The notes beneath the pieces were generated by a model. It saw only the letters and a program-made list of their open reading frames with translations, made no database searches and was not told the origin of the DNA. From positions 2,468,365-2,532,364 of the forward strand of contig NZ_KB900609.1 in NCBI RefSeq assembly GCF_000379105.1: a stretch of DNA of 64,000 nt, written 5' to 3'. The position numbers were made by a program, and so were the translations under genes. Positions 52,005 to 60,915 of the stretch are shown here, in pieces (position 1 is the first letter of the stretch; each line of letters opens with the position of its first letter). Origin of the DNA: Methylobacterium sp. WSM2598. Its GTDB lineage: Bacteria; Pseudomonadota; Alphaproteobacteria; Rhizobiales; Beijerinckiaceae.

Positions 52005-52703
52005 TCAGACCACCTTGAGGCGGATGGCGCCGACGCCCGCGATGCGGGCCTCCATGGTCTGGCCGCGCAGGACCGGACCGACCCCCTCCGGCGTGCCGGC
52101 GAAGATCACGTCGCCGGGCTCCAGGGCGAAGTAGGCGGACAGGTAGGCGATCTGCTCGGGCACCGACCAGATCATGTCGGAGAGGTCGCCCGACTGGCGC
52201 AGCGCGCCGTCGACGGTGAGCGTGATCGCGCCGCGCGCCGGATGCCCGATCGCGGAGGCCGGGCGCAGCAGACCGACCGGCCCCGAAGCGTCGGCGGCCT
52301 TGCCGAGCTCCCAGGGCCGGCGCAGGCTCTTGGCCTCGTCCTGGAGGTCCCGGCGCGTCATGTCGAGGCCGACCGCGTAGCCGTAGACGTGGTCGAGGGC
52401 CGATTCGACCGGGATGTCGCGCCCGCCGCGGCCGAGGGCCACCACGAGCTCCACCTCGAAATGGTAGTTGGCAGTCTTGGGCGGGTAGGGATGCTCGACG
52501 GTCTCGCCGTCCGGGACGACCTGCAGCGCGTCGGCCGGTTTCATGAAGAAGAAGGGCGGCTCGCGGGTCGGGTCGGCGCCCATCTCGCGGGCATGGGCGG
52601 CGTAGTTGCGGCCGACGCAGTAGACGCGCCGCACCGGGAAGAGGTCGTCCGTCCCCTCGATGGGAAGGGCCGTGCGCGGGGGATTGGGGATGACGGAGAG
52701 CAT
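52005..52703 (-). CDS. Fumarylacetoacetate hydrolase family protein
   Basis: The 232-aa single-domain FAH protein has VYCVGRNYAAHAREMG, PFFFMKPADAL, YHFEVELVVALG (metal-binding E-x-E), YGYAVGLDMTRRDLQ with a metal Asp, and GDVIFAGTPEGVGPV. It resembles fumarylpyruvate hydrolases and acylpyruvases. The ATG at 52703 is used; a longer reading upstream would translate the 18-bp minisatellite and is rejected. Divergent from the FAD-linked oxidase. Confidence 0.92.
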   Translation of the reverse strand: MLSVIPNPPRTALPIEGTDDLFPVRRVYCVGRNYAAHAREMGADPTREPPFFFMKPADALQVVPDGETVEHPYPPKTANYHFEVELVVALGRGGRDIPVESALDHVYGYAVGLDMTRRDLQDEAKSLRRPWELGKAADASGPVGLLRPASAIGHPARGAITLTVDGALRQSGDLSDMIWSVPEQIAYLSAYFALEPGDVIFAGTPEGVGPVLRGQTMEARIAGVGAIRLKVV

Positions 52704-52722
52704 GAGCCTCGATCTCGGAGAA

Positions 52723-52824
52723 GCCGGGCCAACGACTTGGCAAGCCCGGGCCACTTGGCAAGCCCGGGCCACTTGGGAGGCCCGGGCCACTTGGGAGGCC
52801 GGGGCCACTTGGGAGGCCCGGGCC
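52723..52824. repeat. 18-bp minisatellite in the divergent promoter region
   Basis: The unit GCCCGGGCCACTTGGGAG is repeated at 52744, 52762, 52780 and 52798 with one or two changes each, flanked by degenerate half units. It fills most of the space between the FAH-family gene (minus) and the FAD-linked oxidase (plus), so copy number could alter promoter spacing. Confidence 0.85.
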
Positions 52825-52886
52825 GACACGCTATCTAGAGGCCGCCCCCGCGGGACGCCATCCTGGCGCCTCACCCTCTGACCGCG

Positions 52887-54320
52887 ATGCCCCACTCCCC
52901 CCACGCCGACCTCCTCGACGCCCTGCGCGGACGCCTCGGCGCCGCCCAGGTGATCACGGACGCCGATGCGATCGCCCCGCACCTCGCGGAAACCCGCGGC
53001 CTCTATCGGGGCGCGGCGCTCGCCGTGGTGCGACCGGCCGACACCGAGGCGGTCGCCTTCGCGGTGCGGGCCTGCGCCGCCGCCCGGGTGCCGGTGGTGG
53101 CGCAGGGGGGCAATACCGGCCTCGTGGGCGGCGGCGTGCCGGAGGGCGGGATCGTGATCTCGCTCGCCCGCCTCGACCGCATCCGGGAGATCGACCGGGA
53201 GAACGCCACGCTCACGGCCGAGGCGGGCTGCATCCTCGCCCAGGTCCAGGCGGCGGCCGAGGCGGAGGGCCTGCTGTTCCCGCTCTCCCTCGCCTCGGAG
53301 GGCTCCTGCCGGATCGGCGGCAACCTCTCCACCAATGCGGGCGGCACGGCGGTGCTCGCCTACGGCAACGCACGCGACCTCGTGCTCGGGCTCGAAGTCG
53401 TGCTGGCGGACGGGCGCGTCTGGAACGGGCTCACGGCCCTGCGCAAGGACAATGCCGGCTACGACCTCAAGCACCTCTTCGTCGGCTCGGAGGGCACGCT
53501 CGGCATCATCACGGCCGCGGTGCTGAAACTCTCGCCGCGGCCGGACTCCACGGCGACGGCCTTCGTGGGGCTGGCCTCGGCCCGCGCGGCGCTGGCCCTG
53601 CTCACGCAGCTGCGCCAACGGGCGGGCGGGCGCCTCACCGCCTTCGAGTACGTCCCGCGCTTCGGCCTGGAGATCGTGCTGCGGCACGCCCCCGGCGCGG
53701 TGCGGCCGCTCGGCGGCGACCACGAGGCCTACGCGCTCGTCGAGCTCTCCTCCGCGACGCCCGACGCGGACGCGGCGCTGGAGGCGCTGCTCGCCGCGGC
53801 GCTGGAGGAGGGACTCGCCGAGGACGCGGCCCTGGCCCGCAGCACGGCGCAGGGCCGGGCCCTGTGGCACCTGCGCGAGAGCCTGTCCGAGGTCCAGCGG
53901 CGGGAGGGGGCCTCGATCAAGCACGACGTCTCGGTGCCGGTCTCGCGCGTCCCGGACTTCCTCGAACGGGCGAGCGCGGCCTGCGAGGCGGAACTGCCCG
54001 GCGTGCGGGTCTGCGCCTTCGGCCATCTCGGCGACGGCAACATCCACTTCAACCTGACGCAGCCGGTCGGCATGGCGGCGCCGGACTTCCTGGCCCTGTG
54101 GCCCCGCTTCAACCGGATCGTGCACGATCTCGTGCATGCCATGCGCGGTTCGATCGCGGCGGAGCACGGAGTCGGCCGGCTCAAGCGCGACGAACTCCTG
54201 CGCTACAAGGACCCGGTCGCCCTCGACCTGATGCGGCGCCTGAAGGCCGCCCTCGACCCGGACGGCATCCTCAATCCCGGCAAGGTCGTGCCCGTTCCGG
54301 AGGCAGCCCCGGAGCCCTGA
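52887..54320 (+). CDS. FAD-linked oxidase (D-2-hydroxyacid dehydrogenase type)
   Basis: The 477-aa protein has a PCMH-type FAD domain (VVRPADTEAVAFAVRAC, VVAQGGNTGLVGGGVPEGG, LTAEAGCIL, GGNLSTNAGGTAVLAYGNARD) and a C-terminal FAD-oxidase domain (VCAFGHLGDGNIHFNLTQP, SIAAEHGVGRLKRDEL, ALDPDGILNPGKV). The ending is typical of D-lactate/D-2-hydroxyglutarate dehydrogenases, with the GHLGDGNxH metal-site motif. It oxidises a D-2-hydroxyacid, passing electrons to a quinone, cytochrome or ETF. Full length and intact. Confidence 0.92.
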   Translation: MPHSPHADLLDALRGRLGAAQVITDADAIAPHLAETRGLYRGAALAVVRPADTEAVAFAVRACAAARVPVVAQGGNTGLVGGGVPEGGIVISLARLDRIREIDRENATLTAEAGCILAQVQAAAEAEGLLFPLSLASEGSCRIGGNLSTNAGGTAVLAYGNARDLVLGLEVVLADGRVWNGLTALRKDNAGYDLKHLFVGSEGTLGIITAAVLKLSPRPDSTATAFVGLASARAALALLTQLRQRAGGRLTAFEYVPRFGLEIVLRHAPGAVRPLGGDHEAYALVELSSATPDADAALEALLAAALEEGLAEDAALARSTAQGRALWHLRESLSEVQRREGASIKHDVSVPVSRVPDFLERASAACEAELPGVRVCAFGHLGDGNIHFNLTQPVGMAAPDFLALWPRFNRIVHDLVHAMRGSIAAEHGVGRLKRDELLRYKDPVALDLMRRLKAALDPDGILNPGKVVPVPEAAPEP

Positions 54321-54851
54321 GCGGCCGCGCTCCTCTCCCGGCCGATCCGCCGCACTGCCCGTTCCTCAGGCAGATCCGCCGCGGCCGAGCGTTGCGCGCC
54401 GCGCCTCGCGGCGGGCTCCCGCTGCACCCCGAAAGATTTTCCGCGCCCAACATTCAGATTTTCTGAGATGCGGTGAAGTGTAGCGGGCGCGGGCGGCGCC
54501 GGCTGCCTCGCGGCGGCACCCGCCGATCATCCGCCGCCCCCGGATCCCAGGGGCAGGCAGACCGCCGAGGCGAGATTCACCGCGAAGGACCGACGTCGCG
54601 GGCCCGAGACTGCCTCCGCGGCGCCTCATCCCGGCCCATCGGCCGATTGCCCGGGCCCACCCCCTCCGCGCCGGCGCCGCGCTGGCCGCCCGCGCGCGGC
54701 CGCCGTTGCTGCGGTGCAGCATAAGGTCGCAAAGGAATTCCGTTAGCCGGGAATGGCACATTCCTCGCCTCACCACCGTTCAGTACGGCGGGCTTTCGTC
54801 CGGCCCGGGGGCCGCCGGTTGCGTGACCGCGGATTGGCCGGTGGAGGTGGT
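54321..54851. other. Gap without a supported gene
   Basis: GC-rich, with chance frames on both strands that are Arg/Pro/Ala-rich. The last 20 bp carry the ribosome site of the next gene. No repeat or operator was recognised. Confidence 0.4.
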
Positions 54852-55103
54852 ATGGCCGATTTTCTGACGGTGGCGCTGATCTGCGCCAAGACGCTCGCAG
54901 GACCGGATTGCTCGCGCGACACGGCACTCGACGTGGTGATCGCGCCCGCGCCCTCGCCCGTCGCCTGCATGATGCAGGGCGAGACGCTGGCCGCGCGCAG
55001 CAACCTCGTCGACCGCGACACCAACTATCTGAAGGTGTCCTGCGAGCGGCGCCGGACGGCCTCACTGGCGCCGACCGACTCCGTGGCGTCGCGGGCACCC
55101 TAG
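54852..55103 (+). CDS. Hypothetical protein, 83 aa
   Basis: The start (ADFLTVALICAKTLAGPDCS) is followed by RDTALDVVIAPAPSPVACM, then YLKVSCERRR. The spaced Cys residues and the ALICAKTLAGPDCSRDTAL pattern match small conserved Rhizobiales proteins of unknown function. The ATG at 54852 has GGAGG four bases upstream. Confidence 0.65.
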   Translation: MADFLTVALICAKTLAGPDCSRDTALDVVIAPAPSPVACMMQGETLAARSNLVDRDTNYLKVSCERRRTASLAPTDSVASRAP

Positions 55104-55165
55104 GATCCGGATCGGGCCGGACTCCAAGTCATCCGCCACTCATCCGACGCGGGCGTCTCCGCGGA

Positions 55166-55513
55166 TCAGGGCAGCGCCCCGATCAGCGTCTTCGCCTGAG
55201 TCATCGTGTCCTCACAGGCATCGGCCTTGCCGGCCTTGTCCTGCTCGCGCGCCTTCGCGATCAGGGCACGGGCCTGCGCGATCTTCTGCGGATCGGGCTT
55301 GACGCCGGGATCGCTCGGCTGACCGCCGGGCGGCGTCGGAAGTGCACGGGGCGAGCCGGTCTGCGTGCCGGTGCTTCCCGTGACGGAGGCCGCGCCCGCG
55401 CTGTCGAGTCGCCGCTCGATGGTGGCGATCTGCTCGGCACAGGACGTCGCGAAGGCCGGCGCGGTGCCGGACAGCGCGACGAGGACGCTCGTCACGGCGA
55501 TGGTCATGCGCAT
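55166..55513 (-). CDS. Exported hypothetical protein, 115 aa
   Basis: A clear signal peptide (MRMTIAVTSVLVALSGTAPAFA, cleavage near residue 22) precedes SCAEQIATIERRLDSAG, a Pro/Gly-rich linker and a helical C-terminus (ARALIAKAREQDKAGKADACEDTMTQAKTLIG). Periplasmic; two Cys could form a disulfide. It resembles in design the small exported lutD product at 58898. Function unknown. Confidence 0.7.
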   Translation of the reverse strand: MRMTIAVTSVLVALSGTAPAFATSCAEQIATIERRLDSAGAASVTGSTGTQTGSPRALPTPPGGQPSDPGVKPDPQKIAQARALIAKAREQDKAGKADACEDTMTQAKTLIGALP

Positions 55514-55766
55514 GGGTGGGGTCTCCTGTCAAGGCGATTGCCGGTCGGCCTTTTCGGCAGATTCGGCGCGAGGACTTCACCAACCCCCGAGCGGGGCACA
55601 GGGTTCGCAGTTCGAGCAAAGGGTTAGCCGGGGCCACGGCGTCTCCCCGCAGCGGTCACAAGGGCGTGAGAATGCGGGCGCGGGGACGGGCGAGCCTTGT
55701 CGTGGATGCAGGTCCCGGCCCAGATGCGCGGCGGGCCGGCGAGAGCTCGCATCCGGGAGGACGCGC

Positions 55767-56570
55767 ATGCGCATGCGGCACCCCATCGTCGCGGTCGCCG
55801 CGGCCGCGCTGGCGGCAGCCCTGCTCCGGCCCGCGGCGGCGCAGGACATGATGCGGCACGTCGATCTCACCTCTCCCGACATGGCGCAGCCCGAGACCAG
55901 CCGCGAGGCCGTAGAGGCCATGATCGCGGCGTCGGGCGGGCGGCCCCTCGACCTCTCGGGCCGGCGGCTCTCGGGACTCGACCTGTCCGGCCTCGACCTG
56001 CGCGGGGCCAACCTGCGCCTCGCCCGGCTGAACCGGACCAAGCTGCGGGGCAGCGACCTCTCCGGGGCCGTGCTCGATCAGGCCTGGGCGCTGGAGGCGG
56101 ATCTCTCCGGTGCGCGGCTCGCCGGCGCGAGCCTGTTCGCCCTGCAGGGCCGCGGGGCGATCCTTTCGGGAGCCGACCTGTCGGGGGCGCGGATCGTCGG
56201 CGACCTCACCGGGGCCGACCTCACGGGCGCGCGCCTGCGCGGGGTGCGCGGCGGCGCCGACATGCGCAACCAGTCGATGGGGCTGATCCGGGCCGTGCTG
56301 GTCTCGGCCAAGCTCGACCGCGCGGACCTCGCGGGGGCCGACCTGTCTCGGGGCAAGCTCGACTTCGCGAGCCTGACCGGGGCCGAGCTGTCGAAGGCCG
56401 ACCTGACGGGGGCCGACCTCTCCGGGGCGGATCTCACCGGCGCGCGGATCGCCGGCGCCACCCTGACCGGGGCCGACGTCACCGGGGCGAAGCTCGTGCG
56501 CCTCGACGGCGCGCAGGCGGCGCGCGGCCTCGACCATCTCGTGAACGGCGACCGGGCGGTCCGGGACTGA
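55767..56570 (+). CDS. Exported pentapeptide-repeat protein
   Basis: The 267-aa protein has a signal peptide (HPIVAVAAAALAAALLRPAAA, cleavage near residue 24), then about 40 residues, then a long run of A(D/N)LSG-type pentapeptides (LDLSGLDLRGANLRLARL, ADLSGARL, ADLTGADLSGADLTGA) that forms a right-handed quadrilateral helix. It is probably periplasmic. The ATG at 55767 has GGGAGG upstream. It is convergent with lutG. Pentapeptide proteins usually act by binding other macromolecules; the partner is unknown. Confidence 0.88.
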   Translation: MRMRHPIVAVAAAALAAALLRPAAAQDMMRHVDLTSPDMAQPETSREAVEAMIAASGGRPLDLSGRRLSGLDLSGLDLRGANLRLARLNRTKLRGSDLSGAVLDQAWALEADLSGARLAGASLFALQGRGAILSGADLSGARIVGDLTGADLTGARLRGVRGGADMRNQSMGLIRAVLVSAKLDRADLAGADLSRGKLDFASLTGAELSKADLTGADLSGADLTGARIAGATLTGADVTGAKLVRLDGAQAARGLDHLVNGDRAVRD

Positions 56571-56638
56571 GAGGACCGGGCGCGGGACCGAGAGCGGACC
56601 GAGAGGGGACCCTTGGAGCCCCGGCGGGCGAGCCGGCC

Positions 56639-57253
56639 TCAGAGCTTCGCCTGGATCTTGCGGGCGATCTCGCCCAGCCGCTGCTCCAGCAGCGTGGGCA
56701 CCTCGCAGACGTAGGTCAGCGACTGGCTGCGCTCCTGGAAGATCCGCTTGTCCCAGTTGAAGCGGGTCTCCAGCTCGCTGAGCTCCTTCGTCTCCTTGAC
56801 GTCCGGCGAGGTCTTGATCTCGCTGATCTGGCCGGCCTCGTCGCGGATGCGCTCGGCCATGACCCGCTGACCGCGGGCGTAGCGGCCGATGCCGGCCACC
56901 ACCTTGCCGCGCTCGCCGTTGATGACGTCGAACACGCCGGCGAAGACGCGGGTCAGGCGCTCGGCCTTGTCCGGCCCGGCCTTCTCGGCGAACTCGGCCA
57001 GGAGGGGATCGACCTCGTCGAGGGGCGTCTTGCGCGAGGCGAGCTTCTGGGCGAGCTGCGCCGCCTCGCGGTCGCGGCCCCAATCCTGCAGGGCCTGGGT
57101 CGGGTCGGGCCCGGTCCAGACCGCGCCGAAGCCGAGGGTCGGCACCTTGCGCTGCGGGCAGGGCCATTCGGGATCGGGCTTCGGCTGCGCGAGGGCGGCG
57201 GCGGACCAGGCGGCGGCGAGGGCGGCGAGGGCGAGGGTGCGGAGCATCGTCAC
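56639..57253 (-). CDS. lutG: Exported protein LutG-like
   Basis: The 204-aa protein has a signal peptide (LALAALAAAWSAAALAQ) and a helical mature part with two Cys (WPCPQRKVPT near the start and TYVCEVPTLLEQRLGEIARK near the end). It is the last of seven same-strand genes (62187 to 56639) whose order matches lutA-G of methylotrophs. Its function in that cluster is not defined; the assignment rests on position and character. It lies 17 bp from the ABC permease gene. Confidence 0.65.
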   Translation of the reverse strand: MTMLRTLALAALAAAWSAAALAQPKPDPEWPCPQRKVPTLGFGAVWTGPDPTQALQDWGRDREAAQLAQKLASRKTPLDEVDPLLAEFAEKAGPDKAERLTRVFAGVFDVINGERGKVVAGIGRYARGQRVMAERIRDEAGQISEIKTSPDVKETKELSELETRFNWDKRIFQERSQSLTYVCEVPTLLEQRLGEIARKIQAKL

Positions 57254-57270
57254 GAGGGATCCCGTCCGTG

Positions 57271-58139
57271 TCAGGCGGCGTCGCCCGCCGGGCCGCCGCG
57301 CCGGGCGAGGAGGCCGCGGCCGGGGTCGTAGGCGATCACCGCGAGGATGAAGAAGAGGAGGCCGGTGCCGAGCACCACCGCGCAGGCGACCGGCTCGAAG
57401 GCGCCGTAGAGGGCGAAGCGCACCAGTTCCACCGCGTGGGTGAAGGGGTTGGCCTCGCAGATCCAGTACAGCGTCGCGCTCGACTCGTTCACCCGCCAGA
57501 GCGGGTAGAGGGCCGAGGAGGCGAAGAACATCGGGAAGATCACGAAGTTCATCACGCTGGCGAAGTTCTCGAGCTGGCGCACCAGCGAGGAGAGGAAGAG
57601 CCCGATCGCGCCGAGCATCAGCCCCGAGGCCACGAAGGCCGGCAGCGCCGCGAGGTAGCCGGTCCAGGGGATGTCGGTCTCCCAGAAGGCCGCGACGGCG
57701 AGGAAGACGTAGGCCTGGATGATCGAGACCGCCACGCCCGCCGCGAGCTTGGCGAAGAGCAGGCTCCAGCGCGGATACGGGCTGGTGAGCAGCACCCGCA
57801 TCGAGCCGACCTCGCGGTCGTAGACCATCGACAGCGAGGATTGCATGCCGTTGAAGAGCTGGATCATCGCCGCGAGGCCCGGCACCACGTAGACCTCGTA
57901 GAGCACGTAGGTCTGGTAGGGCGGCGTGATCGACAGGCCGAGCGTGTTGCGGAACCCCGCCGCGAAGATGAAGAGCCAGACCAGCGGGCGCACCAGGGCC
58001 GAGAAGAACCGCTCCTTCTGGTTGAAGAAGCGCAGCAACTCCCGGCGCGTGATGCCCAGGAAGCAGATCAGGTAGCCGGTTGCGTCGAGGCGGCCGCGGG
58101 ACGCCGCCTTGTCGGGCGCCGGGAGGGCGGGAGCGGAAC

Positions 58140-58143
<4 letters not shown>
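57271..58143 (-). CDS. lutF: ABC-2 type transporter permease, PQQ/lanthanide-associated
   Basis: The 290-aa protein has six predicted spans and the ABC-2 pattern (ELLRFFNQKERFFSALVRPLVWLFIFAAGF, then VYEVYVVPGLAAMIQLFNGM, VYDREVGSMRVLLTSPYP, FPMFFASSALYPLW). It matches the permease of PQQ-dependent alcohol oxidation loci. It overlaps the ATPase stop by 4 bp (58140-58143), so the two are translationally coupled and form one transporter. In the lut cluster this unit is implicated in moving lanthanide across the inner membrane. Confidence 0.85.
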
Positions 58144-58897
<754 letters not shown>

Positions 58898-58901
<4 letters not shown>

Positions 58902-59161
58902 CGGCCGAGGGCCTTGCCGGCGTCCCGAACCGCGTCCATGCACTCGTCGAACTCGCCCTCGCCCAGCTCGCGCTCGGCCGTGCGCAGGGCCTTCCTGAGG
59001 CTGCGCTGGAGCGGCTCGGCCGGCGACTTGGCCAGTTCGGCCTTGATCATCGCGATGCCGTCGCGGCAGGAGGCCGCGTCGTCGGCCCTCGCCGGCGCGG
59101 CCGCGAGGCCGCCCGCGAGGCCGCCCGCGAGGCCGGCGATCAGACACAGGGTGGCGCGCAT
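58898..59161 (-). CDS. lutD: Small exported protein LutD-like
   Basis: The 87-aa protein has a signal peptide with a repeated GGLAGGLAGGLAAAPARA core, encoded by a 12-bp tandem repeat (59103-59138). The ~60-residue mature part (DDAASCRDGIAMIKAEL, TAERELGEGEFDECMDAV) is acidic with two Cys. Acidic clusters fit a metal-handling role but no EF-hand is present. The assignment is from position between lutC and lutE. Its stop overlaps the ATPase start. Confidence 0.65.
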
Positions 59162-59226
59162 GGGGGTCCGGTTTCCTCCTCGGTCGGGGGATGATGTAGG
59201 TCGCCGCGGCGCGGGGCGGAACGCCC

Positions 59227-59706
59227 TCACTTCACGATGAAGCGCCCGGTCATGCCGCGGCTCTCCAGCCCCTGCACGAACCACGGGAACTCGCCGGCCC
59301 GCACCGCCACGAACTCGACCTCCATCGTGCCCTGGTCGTCGAATTCGAGGTGGTGCGGCGGGCCGGCCATGTGGACCTCGAGATGATTCACGATGATCTG
59401 ATTCATCCAGACGCCGCGGAAGAAGTCGGGCGCGAAGAACTTGTATTCCTTCTGACCCTTGGCGGTGATGCGGAGCCGGTAGGACTTGCCGGCCTCCATC
59501 TCGATGTCCTTGGCGGAGACCGCGTAGTCGTTGCCCTGGTCGTCGCCGAGCACGAGGTCGGGCAAGTCGGTGCGGCCCTTGGCGAGGTCGCGGGCGGTGG
59601 CCGGGAGGGCGGCCGCGAGAGTGGCCGCGAGAGTGGCCGACAGCGCGGCCGCGAGAGTGGCCGACAGTGCGGCGAAGAGGGCGGCCTTGCGGAGGAGCGC
59701 GTGCAT
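59227..59706 (-). CDS. lutC: Cupredoxin-like exported protein LutC-like
   Basis: The 159-aa protein has a long signal peptide of repeated ALSATLAAAL units. The mature part has a beta-sandwich pattern (GKSYRLRITAKGQKEYKFFAPDFF, NHLEVHMAGPPHHLEFDDQGTMEVEFVAVRAGEFPWFVQG, MTGRFIVK), resembling cupredoxin_1-type periplasmic proteins with His-rich edge loops. Copper-site residues are not fully conserved. Third gene of the lut-like run. Confidence 0.7.
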   Translation of the reverse strand: MHALLRKAALFAALSATLAAALSATLAATLAAALPATARDLAKGRTDLPDLVLGDDQGNDYAVSAKDIEMEAGKSYRLRITAKGQKEYKFFAPDFFRGVWMNQIIVNHLEVHMAGPPHHLEFDDQGTMEVEFVAVRAGEFPWFVQGLESRGMTGRFIVK

Positions 59707-59826
59707 GAGCCTGTCCTGGTGGGGAAGCGGGGCGGCCTCAGCAGAGCGGCGCGGGGCAACTCTGCCGACCTCTTGTTCCTGCATCATCGTCGCCGCCGAA
59801 CCGGCGACCGCTCCGGCGGGTGATGC

Positions 59827-60813
59827 TCAGCGGGGCGAGACCGCCACCCCCCAGGGCAGCAGCCCGACCGGGATGCTCTTCACCACCTTCAGGCTCTCGA
59901 CGTCGATCACCGAGACGTCGTTCGAGGTGCCGTTGGTGGTGAAGAGCTGCTTCTGGTCCGGCGTGAAGGCGAGCTGCCAGACGCGCTGGCCCACCGGCAG
60001 GTACTTCTCGACCTCGAAGGTCCTGGCGTCGATCACGGCGACGCGGTTCGCCGGGCCCAGGGCCACGAAGGCGCGGCTGCCGTCCCGGGTCAGCCGCACG
60101 CCGACCGGCTGGATCTGCTCGTCGGTGACGCCCGGGATCTTGAACGAGATCTTCCTGACCACCTTGCGCGCCGCCGCGTCGATCACCGCGACGGTGCCGC
60201 CGACCTCGGCCGAGACCCAGAGCCACTTCCCGTCGGCCGAGAACTCGGCGAAGCGGGGCCGGGCGTCGACCAGCACGTTGTCGATCACCTGGTGCGTCCG
60301 GGTGTCGATGAAGTGGGCCATGTTGGTGGTCTCGGAGGTGTTCACCAGGATGGTGCCGTCCGGGCTCAGGCCCATCCCCTCCGGCTCCACGCCCACCGGG
60401 ATCTCGGCGACGATCCGGTTCTTCTCGACGTCGAGCACCGTGACCTGGCTGTCATCCTCGTTGGCGACGTAGAGGGGGTTCCCGTCCGGCGCCAGGATGA
60501 ACAGTTCCGGGTCCGGCCCCGAGCGCAGGGACTTGGTGATCTTGCCGGTGGCGGTGTCGACCACGTCGATGCGGTCGTCGTCGCTGGCGCAGACGTAGAG
60601 CTCCTTGCCGTCGCGGCTGATCGTGACGCCGCGCGGGCGCCGCCCCACCGGCCAGGTCGCCGTCACCTGCAGGGTCGCCGAGTCGATGACGCTGACCGAG
60701 TTGCCCTTCTCGTTCGTCACGTAGACCGTGTAGGCCCGCGCCGGCGGCGCGGCCGCGAGGCCGAGCCCCAACGCCGCGAGGGCGAGCGCGTCCCTGATCC
60801 GGTGGCGGCGCAT
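59827..60813 (-). CDS. lutB: PQQ-associated YVTN/beta-propeller protein LutB-like
   Basis: The 328-aa protein has a signal peptide (ALALAALGLGLAAAPPARA), then seven or so repeats of the YVTN type (YTVYVTNEKGNSVSVIDSATLQV, RGVTISRDGKELYVCASDDDRIDVVDTAT, NPLYVANEDDSQVTVLDVEK and so on). It forms a periplasmic beta-propeller. It is the member of PQQ-dependent catabolism loci described as a beta-propeller repeat protein. It follows lutA and precedes lutC on the same strand. Confidence 0.88.
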   Translation of the reverse strand: MRRHRIRDALALAALGLGLAAAPPARAYTVYVTNEKGNSVSVIDSATLQVTATWPVGRRPRGVTISRDGKELYVCASDDDRIDVVDTATGKITKSLRSGPDPELFILAPDGNPLYVANEDDSQVTVLDVEKNRIVAEIPVGVEPEGMGLSPDGTILVNTSETTNMAHFIDTRTHQVIDNVLVDARPRFAEFSADGKWLWVSAEVGGTVAVIDAAARKVVRKISFKIPGVTDEQIQPVGVRLTRDGSRAFVALGPANRVAVIDARTFEVEKYLPVGQRVWQLAFTPDQKQLFTTNGTSNDVSVIDVESLKVVKSIPVGLLPWGVAVSPR

Positions 60814-60915
60814 GTCGGTTCCTCTCCGGGTGTCCGTCGTCTTGCCCCTATGGGCTTCGTCTTGCCCCTGCGGGCCGTCGGCCCCGCTATGCCGCGGGAA
60901 GGCGCGGGCCGCGCC

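Noticed and set aside
52704..54167. Upstream extension of the FAH-family protein through the minisatellite
   Set aside because: The extension is antisense to the FAD-linked oxidase and low-complexity; the ATG at 52703 gives the family length.
54321..56570. Search for a lanmodulin-like EF-hand protein beside the lut genes
   Set aside because: The two small exported proteins here have no DxDxDG-type loops.
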